A stretch of DNA of 64,000 bases. It comes from Spisula solida (Eukaryota; Mollusca; Bivalvia; Venerida; Mactridae). A model generated the notes under the pieces. It did no database searches. It was not told the origin of the DNA and saw only the letters and a list, made by a program, of their open reading frames with translations. This document shows, one piece after another, positions 48,601-55,376 of this stretch; the first letter of the stretch is position 1; the number at the start of each line of letters is the position of its first letter. The DNA is taken from NCBI GenBank assembly GCA_947247005.1, contig OX365945.1:10608501-10672500 (forward strand), written 5' to 3'. A program made the translations under genes and the position numbers.

Positions 48601-50431
48601 TACCTGTTTACATTATCATGATACAGAGCTAACAGCAGTAACCTGGAACTAACTACATGTATACTGCTGAGCATCAAGAATACCAGTCCATTTGTACGAC
48701 TTAGGTACATTATATCGCAGTCTGAAAACAAACCAGACTTCTCACACTTAAAGCGAATGCACTACCACTACACTACCGAGGTGCGATTGACTGTTGTTGA
48801 TAGCATGGGTGCCTTCAGGAGAAGATTTATTTAGAGACTGCCATAGACCCTTGGTTTGCGGTTTTTATCGTGGATTGACCAGTTTCAGTGACCCTAAGGT
48901 CTAATCCCTTCATACTGGTTTAATATATTGAAAATAAATTCTTGCTTAGTCCTAACTTTAACTTTACGTCATTATGCTTTGATCTATACCAAAATTCCTT
49001 CAGAGAATTTTAGATAAACACAGGAAGCTGCCATTTAATGGCATCGATTGAATTATGTTACTGGAAATGAATGGGACCTGTTTCAGTGACCTTTGACATT
49101 ATCCAAAAATACAGTCTGTAAATAAAAATTCCAAACAAAATTTAATATGCAACTGAAGTTGAAACTATTACCTATCAAATAAATGAATTTATAATATTTC
49201 TTCATCTTTCTTGGCTATGCCTGAAGAAGTAGATAAAGGTGGGCAGTATAAAACATGGCACCACACCAGATTTTAGTGCAAAATTAGGAGAAAAAGTGGT
49301 CCCTCCTATAACTTTTTTATTTCTGGTTGCACGTTAATGATTTTGATACCATATTAAAGCTAACATTATGAAGCTTTAGGAAATGTAAATGCTAAGGTTA
49401 TATTTTAATGGCGCCATGTTTTTTTTCTCGCCAAAAGACGCCAATAGTTCTTGGATGACTATAAAGAATATCAAGCAACACTGTAAGAAGGGTACTAACT
49501 TTTGGGGCACCTTGTACATGAAAAAATAGGCAGGACTTGTTTAGATCACATGACTTTGCTCAACAGAGGACAAAAAATGACTGACCCTGGGGAAAATATA
49601 AATTTTTGCATTTGGGATCATTTTAGGGCACTTACAAGGATAGGTATAAAAAGTAATAAGAAAAAGTTCAAAAATACCATAGGATAATAAAAACCAGGGG
49701 CAATTATTTTTTAGAATCCTTTTTTTTAGTTTTTGATAACCGCATGGACAGCTGTTTGTTTACAGTTGAGTTTGCATAAATTGTTGACATCATATAACTC
49801 TTCAAAACAGAGTAGGGCACAAGGAAAAACAGGTCACCGAAACAGGTCAGTCACTGAAACAGGGCAATTGACGATAATTTGTTTACCCCTGAACTGCACA
49901 CCTTACAACTAGTTTAAACTTAATTGATGCCCCAGATTTGAATATAGTAATGGTTATCAGCCTCAGGTAATATGTTTAACTGTAATGTTGCATAGAAGGA
50001 TCACTGTTGGCATATGTATACCCACGACAATGGTGTCATCATGATCATTTTACTCCACAACAGTCAACACACTTTCTGGTTTTCTATGTCAGCTTACAGA
50101 ATGACCTCAAAAATCACACTGAAGCTTAAAGATGCATTGAATTAACACACAGCTATCGTTTCATTTTATAATATACGCATAACTAACCCTGATATCATTA
50201 CAAATGTGAAGGATTCAACGATAACTAAGGTAAACAAATCGCGAAATCTAATGACAAATGAAATTACGGGTCGATTGTTGGCGCGTGTACTTCTATTTTG
50301 GCCAACTCTTCCTTCAGAGCTTGTGCATCTTCAGAAAGCTCTTCGCCTTCGTGAACAGAACCTTCCTCAGCGTCTTCTTTTAGCTCAGTTTCTGTATTTT
50401 CCTGCTCCAATTGTGGCTCGGTATCCGCCAT
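21598..50431 (-). CDS. DRC7: Dynein regulatory complex subunit 7 (CCDC135), complete, 16 coding exons
   Basis: The protein is a subunit of the nexin-dynein regulatory complex, which links outer doublets of motile axonemes and regulates dynein; loss in other animals impairs sperm flagella (family knowledge). Coding exons in order: 50431-50268, 48253-48082, 47352-47227, 46666-46472, 41823-41665, 40661-40443, 38297-38175, 31565-31490, 30631-30503, 30190-30062, 29514-29282, 28585-28370, 27220-26999, 24873-24679, 24277-24138, 21679-21598. All have AG/GT borders and compatible phases; the total is 2580 nt, 859 aa plus stop. The order is: acidic N-terminus (1-54); FAENFRRQYVHL region (55-112); transglutaminase-like core with KGNCFEYSTLLCSLL (Cys172) and RIHSWV (His288); K/E-rich helix (220-272); C-terminal charged helical region with YLAPFLAQ and QAMFRIHILE (650-859). 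The start is ATG in AAAATGG; an upstream in-frame GTG was not used. A possible minus-strand AATAAA lies at 19435-19440, 2.1 kb after the stop, and is unproven. Confidence 0.95.
21789..21816 (-). pseudogene. Truncated local copy of DRC7 terminal exon start (copy B)
   Basis: A minus-strand GTTCCAG acceptor is followed by A plus codons for QKDQAHRI and then TGA. It resembles the first ten codons of the true terminal exon about 110 bp further on. If spliced in phase from exon 15 it would give a shortened C-terminus. It is most simply a fossil of a small tandem duplication older than the large one, since copy A has it too. Confidence 0.6.
22230..22384. mobile_element. Pogo/Tigger-like MITE, 155 bp, in DRC7 intron 15
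   Basis: The inverted termini are cagtacatcctctcgagag and its imperfect complement ending gaggttgtactg, with TA on both sides. Internal text (agagcaacaac, gttgctctacagagg) extends the inverted repeat. Copy A lacks it. Confidence 0.75.
23503..24015 (+). repeat. Two-unit molluscan repeat in DRC7 intron 15
   Basis: A head (caagagcaccgcctacgagt) is followed by two diverged units about 305 bp apart, sharing cagataactc and gtgatggtgaataactatgt. It is related in style to the family at 16404. Confidence 0.55.
24138..24277 (-). CDS. DRC7: DRC7 exon 15 (787-832)
   Basis: The acceptor is ATTCCAG|GAG and the donor ACAG|GTTTGT. It encodes LQKKQAWYQQNQVSM and YCSQAMFRIHILELRLN. It ends with AG of a split Arg codon that is completed by the terminal exon at 21679. 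Confidence 0.94.
24679..24873 (-). CDS. DRC7: DRC7 exon 14 (722-786)
   Basis: The acceptor is TTTTATAG|GAG and the donor AAG|GTTTGT. It encodes EIDYLAPFLAQIGDPEKITR and KQRLIDKANLIQSRFEK, the most conserved C-terminal block of the family. Confidence 0.95.
25791..26944 (+). mobile_element. Dispersed repeat split by a nested transposon (DRC7 intron 13)
   Basis: The two halves, 25791-25899 and 26760-26944, match the left and right parts of the intact copy at 20467-20760. The interruption is the element at 25900-26759. CGGA/CGAA tetramers lie near 26870. Confidence 0.85.
25900..26759. mobile_element. Pogo-like non-autonomous DNA transposon, 860 bp
   Basis: The termini cagtcagatctcg and cgagatctgactg are inverted, with TA at 25898-25899 and 26760-26761. 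Subterminal motifs gtcgttataacga and ttgtcggtat recur at both ends, typical of pogo/Tigger-type elements. No transposase ORF. The intact host repeat at 20467 gives the empty site (ggtggtacaggcg). Confidence 0.85.
26999..27220 (-). CDS. DRC7: DRC7 exon 13, charged helical region (648-721)
   Basis: The acceptor is AATTGCAG|GTG and the donor CTG|GTATGA. It encodes LYEMLLYLLERETKSVEAVR, a heptad-like acidic stretch, then LDISVYDTERNEKAKKHRRE. It is predicted to be helical or coiled coil. The next intron contains a transposon nested in another repeat. Confidence 0.94.
27768..27925. repeat. Clustered TTTTTCCCCCGGGGAAAAA palindromes (DRC7 intron 12)
   Basis: Four or five overlapping inverted motifs (ttttcccggggaaaa, tttttcccccggggaaaaa) are mixed with ccgggccggcc and aattggccagg. 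The whole block folds on itself. GC content is far above its surroundings. Confidence 0.7.
28370..28585 (-). CDS. DRC7: DRC7 exon 12 (576-647)
   Basis: The acceptor is TATTTCAG|AAA and the donor CAG|GTTTGT. It encodes MELVFLCSEDKIHITYH, TREFLKP and MSPDMHQTFQ. Confidence 0.94.
29282..29514 (-). CDS. DRC7: DRC7 exon 11 (498-575)
   Basis: The acceptor is TTTTTCAG|AA and the donor TTA|GTAAGT. It encodes ERTMIFYDEARVDGLVKRIE and DDFCFYKHIDFG, a strongly conserved segment. It is the longest exon of the gene. Confidence 0.95.
30062..30190 (-). CDS. DRC7: DRC7 exon 10 (455-497)
   Basis: The acceptor is ATTTCAG|TG and the donor AAAAG|GTTTGT. It encodes TREYFAHREDKLYNR and HFHPGRAKCVK. The split codon T|TG joins it to exon 9 as Leu. 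Confidence 0.94.
30315..30475 (+). repeat. 41-bp tandem repeat in DRC7 intron 9
   Basis: Three to four units of tgtggtatgccactttaaaa followed by taaatttacacagaa. It ends about 30 bp from the donor of exon 9. Confidence 0.8.
30503..30631 (-). CDS. DRC7: DRC7 exon 9 (412-454)
   Basis: The acceptor is TTTTCAG|AC and the donor GAAT|GTAAGC. It encodes FEMRCPQGKKNKLYKRAKLE and GLVSRLSVYSDRE, conserved in the family. A 41-bp tandem repeat lies 30 bp past the donor. Confidence 0.95.
31490..31565 (-). CDS. DRC7: DRC7 exon 8 (387-411)
   Basis: The acceptor is TTTGAACAG|GAT and the donor AAAG|GTAACA (one base carried over). It encodes DQQEDLEKQLDLPPTWVEPI, with the conserved LPPTWVEPI block. The short size (76 nt) is supported by phase agreement on both sides. 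Confidence 0.9.
32490..32590 (+). repeat. GAATGAAC-type simple repeat (DRC7 intron 7)
   Basis: A run of aatgaacg/aaacaaac/gaatgaat tetramers. The rest of 31566-34180 shows no clear feature. Confidence 0.6.
34380..34505 (+). repeat. Direct duplication (gaaaactgtacaattctac)
   Basis: The phrase gaaaactgtacaattctac and then ggaactcagaggcttactac occurs twice, 70 bp apart, in DRC7 intron 7. Confidence 0.7.
35062..35452. mobile_element. Possible diverged TA-target MITE (DRC7 intron 7)
   Basis: The left end tacagtaaaacttcacct and the right end agagattacagta are weakly inverted. Internal phrases alternate accacctc and gtggtctta. Weak support. Confidence 0.3.
35868..36462 (+). repeat. 'gatggtgaacaagtatgc' array element, second copy (DRC7 intron 7)
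   Basis: It begins caagagctgccgtcgatcag and ends ttcaattagtggagataaaa, with about three units of roughly 170 bp. It is the same family as 16404-17487. Confidence 0.75.
36960..37405 (+). repeat. Three-unit molluscan repeat (DRC7 intron 7)
   Basis: Units share ggacaagaaatgct, aaatcaatcaaa, gtagagttatg-type text and cataccaatttcaagtcatt, spaced about 110-160 bp apart. Confidence 0.6.
38175..38297 (-). CDS. DRC7: DRC7 exon 7 (346-386)
   Basis: The acceptor is TATTCCACAG|AAT and the donor GAG|GTAACT. It encodes NLSYDLGDCTRWEYMFPNTD and an acidic tail. The acceptor and its upstream sequence form the first unit of a six-unit, 100-bp tandem array, so near-identical decoy acceptors lie upstream in the intron. 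Confidence 0.93.
38297..38875 (-). repeat. 100-bp tandem array copying the exon 7 splice acceptor
   Basis: The period is exactly 100 (tggaatataa at 38301, 38401, 38501, 38601, 38701, 38801). The lowest unit forms the real acceptor of exon 7. On the minus strand every unit carries TATATTATATTCCACAG, so five decoy acceptors precede the real one. Units are almost identical. Confidence 0.9.
39036..40025 (+). repeat. 45-bp minisatellite, 22 units (DRC7 intron 6)
   Basis: The unit is gggcagatttatgtttatat then gtaccatattggctatggc and caggtc, with t/c, c/a and c/g variants at fixed positions. The unit length is a multiple of three and lacks stops in three frames, which gives long but artefactual ORFs (339-357 codons) on both strands. 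It sits between real exons 7 and 6. Confidence 0.95.
40443..40661 (-). CDS. DRC7: DRC7 exon 6, transglutaminase-like His segment (273-345)
   Basis: The acceptor is TTTTCAG|GAA and the donor AAG|GTAACA. It encodes GLRIHSWVIILSGKREVPE, FFVEPFTG and GIESVWNHVNYWVNMQDC. His288 in HSWV and Glu307 in FVEPFTG are the likely second and third positions of the triad-like site. Confidence 0.95.
41665..41823 (-). CDS. DRC7: DRC7 exon 5, charged linker (220-272)
   Basis: The acceptor is TTTGTAG|TTG and the donor GCG|GTAGAT. It encodes KKYTVKPPKDLQSKFERKQ and a run of K/E/A residues typical of a single helix or coiled coil, inserted between the Cys and His halves of the transglutaminase-like domain. Confidence 0.93.
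43010..43340. other. Intron 4 stretch with a 22-bp direct repeat
   Basis: It contains cctttatcttccattagcaa twice near 43300-43335. The remainder of intron 4 (41824-45290) shows no recognisable feature. Confidence 0.4.
45300..45990 (+). repeat. Compound tandem array (DRC7 intron 4)
   Basis: An 80-bp unit (ggtactgatacctcctgcaa) occurs twice at 45310-45470. About three units of roughly 140 bp follow, sharing caaagggcaataactccctt and accaatggttac. Confidence 0.75.
46320..46435 (+). repeat. Dispersed ~100-bp repeat, copy 4 (DRC7 intron 4)
   Basis: It contains gttcattttctcattcag, tgttgggcatagtactgtg and gagtgctgccttccctg, matching the family at 14940. It ends 37 bp from the exon 4 donor. Confidence 0.65.
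46472..46666 (-). CDS. DRC7: DRC7 exon 4, transglutaminase-like Cys segment (155-219)
   Basis: The acceptor is TTTACAG|CCC and the donor GAG|GTAAAG. It encodes SPTTILKRQKGNCFEYSTLL followed by CSLLIGAGYDAYVVSGYA. Cys172 in GNCFEYS aligns with the nucleophile position of transglutaminase-like folds. Whether the protein is catalytic is not known from sequence. Confidence 0.95.
47227..47352 (-). CDS. DRC7: DRC7 exon 3 (residues 113-154)
   Basis: The acceptor is TCTACAG|AAA and the donor CTG|GTATGT, both phase 0. It encodes KFVCTTLRPT and ELYNWDGAAEFVADYL, a highly conserved stretch just before the transglutaminase-like core. Confidence 0.95.
47690..48067 (+). pseudogene. LINE reverse transcriptase C-terminal fragment in DRC7 intron 2
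   Basis: The forward frame reads KANNSLALLRRNLTSCP, QTLVRPILEYASTVWDTR and SSISQPEAVQ. A shifted frame continues ARFVKGDY. This is the end of the RT domain and thumb of a CR1/jockey-type non-LTR element. There is no stop before RPILEYASTVWD, but frameshifts follow. It is antisense to DRC7. Confidence 0.75.
48082..48253 (-). CDS. DRC7: DRC7 exon 2 (residues 55-112)
   Basis: The acceptor is TTTTATAG|A and the donor GAG|GTAATC. It encodes the conserved block LQFAENFRRQYVHLYRDRKP and LLLNPVNEC, which identifies the family. A decayed LINE fragment ends only about 15 bases beyond the donor. Confidence 0.95.
50268..50431 (-). CDS. DRC7: DRC7 exon 1 (residues 1-54)
   Basis: Start ATG (MADTEPQ) in a good context, then a highly acidic, low-complexity N-terminus ending in KIEVHAPTID. 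The donor is CCC|GTAATT, leaving two bases (CC) completed by exon 2 to Pro55. The N-terminus of this family is poorly conserved, so the start rests on the ATG context and reading frame. An untranslated 5' exon upstream cannot be excluded. Confidence 0.85.
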
Positions 50432-50458
50432 TTTGGAAACTTGAGTTCTCACTGCACT

Positions 50459-50466
50459 ATGACAAC
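50459..50466. promoter_or_regulatory. Possible RFX X-box half-site upstream of DRC7
   Basis: GTTGTCAT on the gene strand, about 30 bp upstream of the start codon. It fits one half of the X-box used by RFX factors at ciliary genes. The second half-site is not convincing. Confidence 0.2.
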
Positions 50467-51291
50467 GTTATTAGACGCAGGTGCGCGTTGGCGAAAATTC
50501 TTTATATTTGTCGATTAACATTAATTTCACCGTATTACAGTTCGAGAGGATATTTTGAATTAATTAATTTTTGATACTCAGTTCTAAATCTACGACTTGT
50601 TGCAAATATAAACCATAACTTAATTTTGCACTATGAATCGTATTCCATAAGCGAGACAACTCTTACAAAATGAGTCCTAAGTCTGGGTATGAATTATTCC
50701 CCTTCACACATTAACTTTGTCAAAGCACGACTCGAGCTATAGAGTCTTAGCACGCACGTTAATTAAAATTGATAAAACTTCGTGGTCTGTGTAAACCTAC
50801 ACTTTATTCATGAAATCATTTCCTTTTGCATCTTCAAAAATAGACAGCCAAGCCCAAAATGAAATCTAGCTACATTGTAGATATAAAATTTTACAAAAGT
50901 AAAGACGTAGAAGGATAAAATATAGATCAATTATCTGGACGGTAGGCCTAGTCAGAATGCGCGAGTCCGTCAATCACTACTGAAACAATTAATTTAAATA
51001 AGGGAATAAAATTCACAAGGTCGCGACAAAAGATTGAACCTAGACACCCTGTGTGAAAATGGACACTACAGGGGTAATAGGCCTAACCCAACACCAATAC
51101 CCTGCATGTAGACCTAAGGCTACTTTGTGCATAAGGTCTATCGTCGTTAGATTCAAACACTTCTGTACGGATATCATAAGCGAACTTTATTTAAGAGAGA
51201 GTGAAGCTTACAAAAAATGATAAAAAGAAATCCGCAATTTCGACTAAGGAGAAGCTTCATTCTAAAATTAGCATCCCACTTGCTTTTAGAA

Positions 51292-51308
51292 CCACGTGCT
51301 GCACGTGG
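51292..51308. promoter_or_regulatory. Paired E-boxes CCACGTGCTGCACGTGG
   Basis: Two CACGTG cores lie in an odd-centred palindrome, about 860 bp upstream of the DRC7 start. This could be a bHLH site pair or part of a repeat. No gene is visible at 50470-51440. Confidence 0.25.
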
Positions 51309-51440
51309 GCAATTGAATTCTGGCCACTGAAAAATCGTGAAATTCTGTCGTCTGCTGCTTTTGTCCGTACTACGGTGTTGAAAAACAGTGAAATAAACCG
51401 TGCACATTTCTGATTTCCGTAGGTTGACTATTTTTAATTA

Positions 51441-52857
51441 ATCCCCCGCCACGAAGTGGGAGGGGATTATAGGAATGGTCTCCGTCCGTGTGTCCGTCCG
51501 TCCGGGCCAACATCCAATGGTTTATGAGGTTCATTCCGTCCATAATTTAAGTTAAATAAAGAAGAAAAAAACCCACATAAAGATCAAAGGAAAAGCCCCG
51601 TAAACCCCAAATGTTGGAACGTCCGTCCGTGCGTCCGTTAGTCCGTCCGTCCGTAACAAAATCGTGTCCGCTCTCTAACTTGTTAATGCCTTGGCCGAAT
51701 TGCATGAAACTCATATCAAATGTATAACTAATAAAGACGACGTGCTTACGTTCCAACCCTGCCAGTTCAAGGTCAAGGTCACAATTCAAGGTCAAAGGTT
51801 TGAATCTTACATTTCGTGTCCGTTCCATAACTTTTTAATGCCTGTGCCGAATTGCATGAAACTCATACCAAATGTGTAACTAATAAAGACGACGTGCAGA
51901 ACCAAAATTCCAACTATGCCGGTTCAAGGTCAAGGTCACAATTCAAGGTCAAAGGTTTGAATCTTACATCCGTGTCCGTTCCATAACTTTTTAATGCCTG
52001 TGCCGAATTGCATGCAACTCATACCAAATGTGTAACTAATAAAGAGGACGTGCAGAACCAAAATTCCAACTATGCCGGTTCTAGGTCAAGGTCACAATTC
52101 AAGGTCAAAGGTTTGAATGTTACATTCGTGTCCGTTCCATAACTTTTTAATGCCTGTGCCGAATTCCATGAAACTCATACCAAATGTGTAACTAATAAAG
52201 ATGACATACAGAACCCACAGTCCAACCATGCCGGTTCAAGGTCAAGGTCACAATTCAAGGTCAAAAGTTTGAATCTTGCATTCCGTGTCCACTCCATAAC
52301 CTTTTAATGCCTCGGCCGAATTGCATGAAACTGATAACAAATATGTAACTAATGATGACGGCGTGCAGAACCCATATTCCAACCTTGCTGGTTCAAAGTC
52401 AAGGTCACAGTTCAAGGTCAAAAGTTTAAATCTTACATTTTATGTCCGCTCTTTAACTTTTTTATGGCTGGGCCGATTTGCATGAAACACATACCAAATG
52501 TATAAATAATAAAGCCGACATGTAGAACCAACATTTCAACCATGCGGGGTCAAGATCACAGTTCAAGGTCAGAGGTTTAAATCTTACATTTCGTGTCCAC
52601 TCTATAACTTTTTAACGCCTAAGCCCAATTGCATGAAACTGATGCCAAATGTGTAACTAATAAAGATGACATACCGAACCCACATTCCAACCATGCCGGT
52701 TCAAGGGCAAGGTCAAAGTTAAAAGGTCAAAGGTTTGAACCTTACATTTCCCATCCGCTCCTTATTTTTTTAACGCATGGGCCAAATTGCATGTACTCGT
52801 AGCAAATGTTTAACTTATTGGACAATTCCACTGTTCATTAATGCGGCGGGGGATTAT
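51441..52857. mobile_element. Transposon-like element with eight ~155-bp internal units
   Basis: The termini atcccccgccacgaagtggg and gcggcgggggattatag are inverted. After the left end come CCGT tetramer runs. Eight units follow, keyed by ccgaattgcatgaaactcat, caaatgtgtaactaataaag, ttcaaggtcaaggtcacaat and gtccgttccataacttttta. Divergence between units rises to the right. No ORF. This structure is common in bivalve genomes. Confidence 0.8.
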
Positions 52858-53603
52858 AGCCCTCTTTTGGACTGCCTTGTTGATCTTAAATTAAGTCACA
52901 TTAAGCCCTTATCCGATATACACGTGTTTCTGAACAGTTGCATCGGCGTATGTGCACTCGTGCATCCAAAGTAAAAAATTGTGTGCATCGTTTTCGAAAG
53001 AAAAATGATAATTGAACTATTAAAATTATTAAAATGAAGAATGTCCATGTCCAATCACATTCCAGAACCTAATCTATGGCTCAGACCACTTGACCTTTGA
53101 CGAAAATACCAATATCTTCCACCTAGTCCAACAATATATTGTCGCCACGCGACGTTTCACGGCATAGTCTCCCTGGCTAGATAGTATCCACAACTCTTAA
53201 CAATTATTTTTATTGTTAAGATAGATTTTAATAAGGTGCAGCAACCAAACTTTTTCACGAACACCATTTTTCCTTCATTTTAATATTTATTATATCTTAT
53301 TCTATTAATTAAATATGCATTTTACCTCACCTCGGAAATGTATTAACATAAGTCTTATATAAGACTTGTTTACAAATCCAATTTCCACCCAAATTTACCA
53401 TAAAACTACCTGTTACTAATTATTGTATATGTACCTCTTATCTTGAAAAATCTGTCTATGTAACACATAAAAAATGCATAATTATGGAAATAAATATTGT
53501 TTAGATGAAAATGAAGAATAATAACAAATGTTTATGAAATACGTCAATCACAGCTTTTTCGTGATGATTTCATGTTCGGTGCTCTGAATCCTGTTGAATT
53601 GTT

Positions 53604-53952
53604 ATGCATCAGTCAATATTTTGTCGCCCAGGGGGGGGGGGGGGGGCGGCTGGCGACCCAGGGGAATTAAACATTTTCAAAATAATTTATGTCTAAATCC
53701 CCACCAGGAGACAATGCTTACTGTCTAAATCCCCACCATGGAGGCATAGTTTTTCATCTGGATAATTCAATAAAAACACGAAGTCAACTTTCGCGGTGTC
53801 GAAATTCCCGGACGAAAGACTATTCCCCGGGACTCGGAGTCGATGAAGTCGTCTAATTCCCGCCTGTATGGAAGATTCGTCTGTCTTATTCCCCCAGTAT
53901 CCCCTACCCCCCCCCCCCCCCCCCCGGGCGGGCATAATATTGACTGGTGCAT
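53604..53952. mobile_element. Inverted-repeat element with poly-G/poly-C inner ends, 349 bp
   Basis: The left end atgcatcagtcaatattttg then tcgcccagggg is complementary to the right end ggcgggcataatattgactg then gtgcat. G16 lies at 53631-53646 and C19 at 53907-53925. Inside, tctaaatccccacca occurs twice. No gene in 52980-55280. Confidence 0.7.
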
Positions 53953-55277
53953 TACCATGAAATCCGTGTCTCCGTAAAAACGTGTTTGTAATGAGGCCTC
54001 ATCCTTTCCGCTACCACGATTTTTATGGGGCCAACGAGAAATTCATATGGACCCTATACTCTGGCCGTCCATGGGACAATATTGACATGCAGCACTGATA
54101 AAAACTCGATACGCACCTGCCCGAAAGTGAAAGTAGGCAAAATTGTCAACATTTCGACTAAAGGTCACCGGAAATGACGATATGACAATGACCCTTGCGC
54201 GAAGAACTTCTTTTTTAGCTTGATAGGCCTAATTGTGGACCCTTTTAGGCGACATTGATCCCAACCCCTTTGTCTAGTTTTATATTCCTTCTAAGGAAAA
54301 ATAAAAACTTTTTGTGTGCTAAACGTTAATGTAATTCCACAGGAAATCGTACCGCAATGGCGGGTATGACCAGTAATTTCAGTTTTGGAAAACCTACGTT
54401 CAAAGCCCTCTTTAAAGGGGACCAGCGGACCCAAAACCTGTGCACGACCTTTGGCCCGTAATATCATTAAGTCTCGGATGCATGTGTACCCATGACAGCA
54501 AATTTTCCGAATTTTGGCATTTTGGTCGAAAACTACGGAAGGCCGAAATGACCATCCCAGCCAGTCTGCATTAGTACGCTAAGGCAGCGGAATGGATATA
54601 TATACTGAAAAAATAAAGTTTAGCAAGTTTTTCAGGGTAGAGCTCTACTACTAATTTTACTTGTATGGCGATGTATGCATAAGTGATGTAATAAACATGT
54701 CGGCCTTGACCTAATTGTCAAAATTTCAGTGGTCAATTTGTGTTTTCGTGGTTTTGAAAAGACATGACGTCATTTATAAAGTAAACACATGTAACACGTG
54801 CAGGAGAAAATCTGACCCGTGTAAAGGATGAAAACAAACGCGATATTGTCAGTCTTATGTCAAAACCAAATAAACCGGTTTTAAAATTGTAAAATATTCA
54901 ACGGTTGGGAGGTTCAAGAATGACAGTGAACGACGTCAAATGGCTATTGGAATGTTCAATGATGTCAAGATGGCAAGAGGCAAAGCAATACATTTTAATG
55001 ACAATTAATTTATCATTAGTCGCCTAAAGACTTAATATTCGCTAACAGGAGACGTCAAAGATGGGCCGTGTTCAAACACACTAACAATAACCACGTCACA
55101 AGAAGAGCATTAGATTGCAGTGACGTCAACACGTAACTGATTCATGTGACGTCACCAGCTAGCTGTTCTTGTCAGGAACGCAAACGGCACTATTGTTTGT
55201 TATAAAATCGACCAGAATAGACAATCCAACGCTAGAATTTATGGACGTCATGCTGATATGACGTTGGCATACCGTTG

Positions 55278-55376
55278 ACACCACAGGTCCATGAAAAGTG
55301 ACCTAGCCCACCTGTATATACATATTTAAATATGTATATATAGACGGCATTGGACACTTTTCATGTACCTGTGGTT
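55278..55376. repeat. Long imperfect palindrome
   Basis: ccacaggtccatgaaaagtg pairs with cacttttcatgtacctgtgg. The centre tatacatatttaaatatgta is itself a palindrome. It would form a cruciform of about 95 bp and could be a MITE. No gene is visible from 55380 to 58040. Confidence 0.75.

Noticed and set aside
49490..49520. Second mariner-type terminus (cttttggggcaccttgtac)
   Set aside because: It resembles the motif at 575-592 but no partner terminus or element borders could be found around it.
50432..50452. Upstream in-frame start for DRC7 at 50452
   Set aside because: The codon there is GTG, not ATG. The ATG at 50431 has a better context and begins a typical acidic N-terminus.
50206..50574. 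122-codon plus-strand ORF over DRC7 exon 1
   Set aside because: It is a shadow on the opposite strand of the real exon.
53693..53958. Minus-strand ORFs with poly-Gly
   Set aside because: The glycine run is the C19 homopolymer inside an inverted-repeat element.
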